From Coprinus comatus (taxonomy: Eukaryota; Basidiomycota; Agaricomycetes; Agaricales; Agaricaceae): 64,000 bases of DNA. The notes below the pieces were generated by a model that saw only the letters and a list, made by a program, of their open reading frames with translations, had not been told where the DNA came from and did no database searches. Within the stretch, counting starts at the first letter, position 1; every line of letters begins with the position of its first letter. The stretch covers positions 140,048 to 204,047 of the forward strand of contig JAWPGT010000039.1 in NCBI GenBank assembly GCA_034638255.1, given 5' to 3'. The position numbers and the translations under genes are program-made. Shown here in pieces: positions 57,929 to 64,000 of this stretch.

Positions 57929-59193
57929 TCAACATACAAGTGCCTTGTGAAGCTGAGAGGCTAAAAGATCAGCCGAAGAGCCATCAGTGGCTAATACACG
58001 GTCATTCTCTTCCATCTTCCGATCATAGTAATCCAAGTACCCAGCTGCACCTGATAAATGGGCAACTCTGCAAACTGCCGCATGTAACCTGAGATACCTT
58101 GGATCAGGTAGTTTGAGGTCTAAAGTTGTAGTGAAAGTAACACGGCGTCGATAGGGAGATACTAGTAAGGTTTTGACCTCATAAGTGTTTGGCGGTCCCT
58201 ATTCAGAAGATTTAATGAGTAAAGAGAATGATACGAAGATGGAGCTCACTTGTTGTTCTTCGAACCACAGACCCAGGTCATCAAATAGAACGTGGGCATC
58301 CACACATAGGGTTAATCCGTTTGTTAAACTATGTATGTTATCACCGTTGAGTTCAGTGAGAACGTCAATATCTTGGAAACTGTGAATGATAGCCCAAACG
58401 GAACCAGAATACTTTGTCTGAATGTTACGTTAACAACAGGAAGAGCGCGAATGGGAGGGTCCAAGAACCTTCAAGTGGTTATTTACGTCTGGTTTGAGGT
58501 CCCAGTTGGTTGAAGGAGGAAAAATGTGGCAAAAATTGGTTGCGACAGATTGGAAGTTGACCGCAACTCGGTCGGCATGGTTCATATGCTCATAGGCACC
58601 CCTATCAACTTGCCCCGTAACCATACATCGAAAATTATCACGTTCCAACGCCTTCGGAAAATGGGCTGATAAGTGGACGTCTAAGACATCGAAGACCAAC
58701 TCACGGCTCTCTTTGCTGCTGAATGGTCCCGTGGAGCTGGCTCAATTGCGACACCAAAAAAGGCAGCATGCATTTCAAAAGATGGCCGACTGGGATGTTG
58801 CGAAGGGGCAGGGGTCCTGCCTTTGTGTTGGCGGACTGACAATGGGAGATGTTTGCAAGGTGATGGTGAAGGCGGGGGAAGAAACTTACAAAGGCGAATG
58901 AGATGATTAATATATATTTCAGCCAGCATACTCGTATCCTGATTGTTGATGCGACATTCCAATATTTCATTGGCTACGATGTCACAACCTCCAACGGTGC
59001 CCAGTTCTCGGAGTAAATACCCCAGACATCGCGCATACATTAAGCACCTCTGGTTGTGACCAGCATCAGCTTCATCCTCCAGACAGACTTGATAGGCTTC
59101 ATGTAATGTAACTTGGCCCACTAAATCAAAGTTGTTTGGTGGTAAAGGTTGTTGTCGTGGGTAGTCCTGCGCGTGGAGAAGGGCCGCTGCCAT
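57929..59193 (-). CDS. HNH nuclease domain protein, 345 aa, five exons
   Basis: Spliced by hand: 58890-59193, 58705-58835, 58487-58651, 58250-58417, 57929-58198; introns GT...AG, 51-69 nt, phases consistent (1038 nt). After an N-terminal helical part (LHEAYQVCLEDE, CLGYLLRELG) and RTPAPSQHPSRPSFE, the nuclease core reads ALERDNFRCMVTGQVD, then CHIFPPSTN, ELNGDNIHSLTNGLTL and DDLGLWFEE. This is the layout of the HNH family common in mushroom genomes. The usual AHI reads CHI here, which keeps the His. The end, RVAHLSGAAGYLDYYDRK ... DGSSADLLASQLHKAL, is also typical. No breaks. Biological role of this family is not established; a DNA or RNA nuclease activity is inferred. Confidence 0.85.
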
Positions 59194-60358
59194 GGTAAGT
59201 TATTGTTAAAGATTCAACTGTGTGTGACACGGACAAAGTCTTGTCAAGTCACGCGTTGTAGCGTTTCTCTTGTTTCCCACGTGATTATAGTACCCTGTTA
59301 TCTTATCCAATGATCATATGTTTATCTCCATCGTGGTTATGTTTCATATTATTTATGTTACAAACAAGAGATTCCTATATATAAAGCTTATCCCTGTATT
59401 AGCGTCGGATCAGGCTTTTCGAATCGTACTGTTTTGAACACTTAATCGTTCTTGAGCGACTTCGCTAAGGCTTCGTGTGTTCTACCGTGATTATCTAATA
59501 GTCACTCTAGTGCCACATATTTTTAAGTGTTTTATCAACACCCTCGAGAACTCATACTCGTCGCTGTACTCTCTGCTTTTTTGTACCCTCGTCTCCTGGA
59601 TCCCTCTGGTCTGATCAACCAGCTTCTCCTTGACCCGAACTGGTACTACCCTCTCGTATAATCCTATGTCTTCATACTCGCTTCGCAGTCGTGGACTCCC
59701 CTGTTCCTAAGGGAGCTCTAGGTAAACCCATCTCATCTTCTAGTCTTGTCAAACCCTCTAGGTCTAGGAGGACTACTACTGGTCCTAACATAGTAGCCCC
59801 CTGTAACCCCGATGGGAACCCCAATGACTGTGACGATGGTGGTAAGGAGGATCAGAACTCCAATTACCCTGATGGTACCCACCACGATGATATTGCTTCG
59901 GATATTGACACCCGTAATGTAGTTGATGTAGTAGATAACCATACTATAAGTGAAGGGGAAGTTGATGTTCCCCACCTCGAGACTAAATATCATTCTACTA
60001 TAACTATTTGTGTATTTCTCGTTGTTCAGGTGCTCGGAAAGTGTTTTGAGAAGTGTTAAATCTTTGTTTCCCAATTTCTTCACAACATCTGTGAGCTCAT
60101 ATTTGTGCTCAGAGTTGATTTCGCCCTCGAAGTACAGATTCTCGATATATAACTGGATCTGGGAAACAACCTCCACATATTTCTTGGCGTTAGCTTTCTT
60201 CGACTCCGTTCTCGCCTCGATGAGCCCATCAAAATCTATTATTAAAGGTACCGGAACGAAGGGCAGCAACGTCAATAGTTAATCGTTGATTATCGAGGTA
60301 TTGAAAGCACATCGCGTAATGATAATGATAAGAAATTACTAAAAAAGATAATGACTAC
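59194..60358. other. Intergenic region with gag-like start and an unassigned exon-like stretch
   Basis: 59194-59295 is the upstream region of the HNH gene. A possible short LTR (59296-59540, tgttatctt to ttatcaaca) with TATA-like tatatataaa near 59372 precedes MSSYSLRSRG at 59666, a common opening of fungal retroelement gag proteins. After one shift the frame continues from 59691 to 60059 (polar, Asp/Asn-rich) and stops. On the minus strand 60010-60275 holds a helical, charged segment (KKANAKKYVEVVSQIQLYIE, HKYELTDVVKKLG) that looks coding but that I cannot assign. All of this is tentative. Confidence 0.35.
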
Positions 60359-61984
60359 TCATTTATACTCCGTTGCCTCGCTCGACTCATCACCACTATC
60401 GAGTAAACTGTACTGTTTTAACAACGTACACTCTCCTCCGTTCTCCAAATCAATGCTATAGGAATAGAAATAACCATCCGATGAAAGTACCATAACTTGA
60501 GGCATCGTTCTGTATATAGAAACTTGTCAAGAGAATGAAAGACGTAATGGAACAAGAGAGAACTGACCCTGATAATGCTACGATAGTTCTTGCACTGGTT
60601 GTTGGTAACTTGAGGAAAGCAAAATCTCTTGTCGGTTCCCACATTTCGGTGAGCGTGTTAGGTAGATAACCGCCTACAGAATGGGATAATGTCTTTGTGA
60701 CCTGCAACGACCGCCTTCTAAGGTTAAGGCTAGAGTACCATGGTCAGCAAGGATATCAAAAAATGACGCAAGAAACGAGGAGACTGAACGACATAGCATT
60801 AGCGGATTTCTTCTTTTCCACGAAAGCATCGTATCCGGCGTCAAGTCCCTGTACTCCCTGTTGACTATCAACAGACTCTGGAGGACTGACTGCTGCAGCA
60901 GCGCCACTAGGTTCTTTAGCAGCAGCACCCTTTCCCCGATTCCCAAGCTTGAATATATGAACCGTATCGTGAGCCGAACTGACAGCGAGTAGTGTACCGA
61001 CCAAATTGAAGTTCATGGAATATATTTTTGTCTCCCTTGTCCCTCGTCTGAACTGGTACAGCTTTTCTGCTCCAGGAACACTCCATACTCTTATAACTGT
61101 TCCCTTATCTGAGGACGTTGCCAGGATGGTGCCGGTAGAGTCGATTGAGAGAAATGAGATGGGTGATTTATGAGCTTGAATGACATTTGCCACTGTCAAC
61201 GAACGTGTTGAGAATAATAGAACGTCGCCGGATTGAGAGGGTGAGGCGGTGGTAGACGGGTGAGATGGGGAAGAACTGGATGAGCTGGAGGGGGCAGCAG
61301 AGGAAGTGGGTGCGAGAGAAGAGGTTGGAGAAGGAACAGGGGAGGGGTATGCGAGATATGAGTTGTAAGCGGATGGGGACAAAGCACATATTGCTGTTAT
61401 GGAGAGTAATTAGTATACTTTGTGTTTGCAGAGAGAGAACTGACCTTCTGGGTTTGGAGTTGTTTCTATGACGTGCAATAGACGCATATTTGAAATGTCA
61501 TAGATATAGATCTCAGTCTCGAGAACGATGACCAGTGTCTTGCGGTTCAGTTTGACTGCGAGGATGGAGGAGGGGAAGAGGAGTTCGCAGATCATGGATT
61601 GACGCTGGTTTGGAGTTGATGAGCGAGAGAAAGGACAGACGAAAGGACGACTGACTTTGGTATTGACTATCTGCAGCTTGCGAGGAGACGACTGAGGCTG
61701 GTCTGCTGCCCCCACGAGAGCAATAAGGGATGTGCAGAACAGCATTTCGACTATCCCGCGAGCTCCATCGTCTACAACACACAATGTCAATCAACAAATC
61801 CCCCAGGCAGACGACACATACTCATAGTGTAGACCCGTCCGAACGGGTCACAGTTTGTGATGTTGTAGCCCTTGCGAGTACCTACTGAGATACATCTGAA
61901 CTGGGTGAGGACGTTGTAGACGACGATGAGGACGACTTACGAAAAATCCTGGTTGAAATTCGCAAATAGCATGTTCGACGCCAT
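60359..61984 (-). CDS. ATG18: Autophagy-related protein 18 (PROPPIN), 432 aa, seven exons
   Basis: Spliced by hand: 61941-61984, 61822-61895, 61656-61771, 61445-61604, 60790-61393, 60568-60717, 60359-60509; 1299 nt in frame, GT...AG introns of 45-72 nt (the fifth starts gttcag). Starts [17 protein letters not shown]-repeat blades include [57 protein letters not shown] and [15 protein letters not shown]. The FRRG phosphoinositide-binding motif is present ([16 protein letters not shown]). A long Ser/Pro/Ala-rich insert (about residues 175-215) and [20 protein letters not shown] follow. Atg18 binds PI3P and PI(3,5)P2 on autophagic and vacuolar membranes and is needed for autophagosome formation with Atg2. 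No breaks; an ordinary host gene. Confidence 0.95.
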
Positions 61985-62975
61985 CGCTGCAGGATGACAA
62001 CGTATACCGTGCTGACTAAGCCATGTCTATATTGCTATTGCTACTTTCGGACGCGTGAGTTTAACCACATACATAATAATATTCAAAGGTAAAAAAAAAA
62101 TGTTTCATAAACAGTAAACATAGCTTGATTCGTATGGAATATAGCTACTGCTAGATAGGGAGTGAGGGAGTTAACACACGTATATTATCCATAACTTCCA
62201 TACAACATCAATTCATAACTTTCTTGTAGTCATAATATCCAATAACCGCATGATAGCCATGCGTGGTTCCGACGTCATATCAGGTTTGCCTTTATCAGGT
62301 GTGGATTTGAAATTTTTGAAGATAAAAAAGTTCAACTTCATGGTCAAGTGGGTAAGATTGATCGCCCTGAGCAAGTAGAATACATCGACAATACCTAATG
62401 AACTTGAAGAGAAGACAGTTAAATACTTCATTATTGATTGAACAGCGAGCTTTCAACGTATTCATTTTAAATACTCTAACTGTATGTCTATTTATACACT
62501 CCACATGACTAAATACCTGTGCTGGGATTGTATTCTGTTCCGAATTTTCAATTCGTGTAGTAGATTTTGCCTTTATTCTCCACTTTCTAGACTCTTGGGA
62601 ATCACCCCATCACCCCAACGCATTTACTCCTTAATCTTTATTTACTGGAGTATAACACACGTTGCGACTAACAATATCACCTTCCGTGATTATCTCGTTT
62701 TGGATTGCTTACCACTCTCAATATTAATCTTGTACGACCTTCACAGTAGTGGGTTTTTTTTGTGATAAGCCAATTACCTTTATGTTGCGTATAATAAATC
62801 TGAAAGGATTCAATCCTCAAACTGACTTCAATGTCAATATGAGTGATTCTTATAATTAATCAATTTACAGAGCATGAACCGTGTGAAGAAGCTGGAGGGA
62901 TAGGTCATCGATCAGTACCCAGCGTTCGTCGTTAACGTTCAAGTTCAACGTTACTTACAAGGCTCGACGGTCTGT
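61985..62975. other. Intergenic, no gene seen
   Basis: Between the divergent starts of ATG18 and the F-box-like gene. AT-rich, with an A9-run near 62092. Short ORFs on both strands have no recognisable content. Both promoters must lie here. Confidence 0.5.
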
Positions 62976-64000
62976 ATGATGGATACCTCGCGCTTCTCCT
63001 GCCCCGCTTGTGGATGTGGAAACACTCACCCTATCACTCCTTCTTCCAACGACTTTTCTCGACACCAGACAAAGGATGAAGAGATTAGCTGGATTAACAA
63101 TGAGGTTACTTACCTTGAAAATCAAATCAAACTCTTGCACGTTAAACGTGCATCTCTACTCCATCAACTCCATATGGTTCAATCTGTCACATATACCATT
63201 CCTACCGAAGTTCTCTCATATGTTATAGAAATGGCTGCAAACATGGTGTCAGGAGAGAAACCACAAAACAACATTTCATCGTACCTTCCCTCACATTCAG
63301 TGCTGTCTCGTCGCGCTGGCGCCAGGTCACTCATTCATCACGTCATATCTGGACATCGCTCCGATTGGAATTCGATAACGATTTTCAAGTGACCACATTG
63401 TGAAGAACAAGATCCCCTTACTACATTATTACTTCGAAAGAGCCAAACCTTTACCCCTTGACTTGACTTTTGGCAACTGTACCAGTCAGCCAGACATTCA
63501 ACCACTCTTGGACATTGCGGTTCGTGATAATCCAACTCAAATCAAATCACTACATGGCCATTGTGAAACAGTCCTTCATTGGCAGATTCACGAAACTGTA
63601 TATCCTGAGCTGCAAGATCTAGAGATATCGGGTGGAATGCACAGGCTATCTGATGGGTGGATACTCCCTATAGCACCGAAATTGCAACGTTTAACTCTCC
63701 AACGCACTGTCAGTGTGCTCTCCCAGTGCACTCCTCTCTCATCAAGTAAAATTACACACTTCAAACTCTGCGAGGTTCCCTCTACTTCTTGAATTGCGGA
63801 GATCAATTGTCAAATTCCATTGCACTGGTCAACATGAATGAATGTTCCCTCCTATGATAACCGTTCAAGACAGTAACACCATCTATACTTTCCCGCAACT
63901 CGAGACACTTCATTGGGACTTGTCGGCAGCCGAACTTGGACCTTATTCTTGGGATACGTTCATACTCCAGCGTCTCAACTTACCCTCCCTTCATAATGTC
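62976..64000 (+). pseudogene. F-box-like protein, broken and cut by window end
   Basis: Starts MMDTSRFSCPACGCGNTH, then a coiled-coil (NNEVTYLENQIKLLHVKRA) and an F-box-like segment (YTIPTEVLSYVIEMAANM). An intron at about 63251-63303 (GT...AG) joins it to AVSSRWRQVTHS and IWTSLRLEFDNDFQ. The frame then needs one extra base near 63392 to continue as KNKIPLLHYYFERAKPLPLDL and a leucine-rich part (ELQDLEISGGMHRL, KLQRLTLQRT). Another frame change near 63780 leads to PQLETLHWDLSAAELG at the end. Such F-box/leucine-rich genes are numerous in Agaricomycetes and serve as ubiquitin-ligase substrate adaptors by analogy. Either a young pseudogene or two sequence errors. Confidence 0.6.

Noticed and set aside
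60010..60275. Extra 3' exon of ATG18 at 60010-60275
   Set aside because: ATG18 ends naturally at 60359 with the usual C-terminus; the segment has no PROPPIN similarity.
1..64000. tRNA or rRNA genes
   Set aside because: I looked for cloverleaf-like and conserved T-loop motifs (ggttcgaatcc type) and saw none that I could support.

Overview
The window comes from a filamentous basidiomycete, almost certainly an Agaricomycete. The cell-type genes have short (about 50-80 nt) GT-AG introns. The element families seen (Plavaka-type transposase, fungal hAT, Ty3/gypsy elements with chromodomains, Ty1/copia) and the HNH-nuclease and F-box-like genes are typical of mushroom-forming fungi. Most of the first 57 kb is nested transposable elements. 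Conventional genes appear only at the right end: an HNH nuclease gene, the autophagy gene ATG18, and a broken F-box-like gene running off the edge.

Layout. 1-2708: remnant of a minus-strand copia element, broken by the 3' LTR of a second minus-strand copia (2709-11848). That copia is interrupted by a complete gypsy element, family A (4573-10230, target duplication ctttt). 12382-13441: a minus-strand array of exon-like units about 160 bp apart. 13637-18122: a hAT element with an exact 8-bp target duplication (acataaat) and a decayed transposase. 18131-27546: a plus-strand copia whose gag is split by a two-gene Plavaka-type insertion. Its two divergent genes both read intact through their introns: a DUF6532-like protein (488 aa) and a Plavaka transposase (1021 aa). 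27547-33264: a second, inverted, nearly identical copy of gypsy A, without target duplication and with mismatched LTRs. 33691-36312: 3' end of a decayed gypsy family B. 36864-38243 and 47548-49151: an inverted pair of fold-back segments. 38289-46366: LTRs inserted in LTRs, plus a decayed gypsy (C') with two solo LTRs inside it. 49270-57534: a young complete gypsy (family C; 635-bp LTRs differing at two positions by my reading; target duplication gttac).

How the parts relate. The older elements were inactivated mainly by CpG-to-TpG/CpA change. CGA codons became TGA stops, and catalytic Asp codons became Asn in three families. Gypsy C, the Plavaka transposase and the DUF6532-like gene escaped this. 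Gypsy A and C both carry a primer-binding site 2 nt inside the 5' LTR that is perfectly complementary to the probable 5' end of their own RNA. This predicts Tf1-style self-priming rather than tRNA priming.

The most unusual feature is downstream of pol in gypsy C. Two long ORFs overlap in different frames (392 and 428 codons). One has a double Cys/His knuckle. The other reads into the 3' LTR. Protein-level features of both frames recur in the diverged C' copy, and a decayed knuckle recurs in family B. I know of no named family for these proteins.
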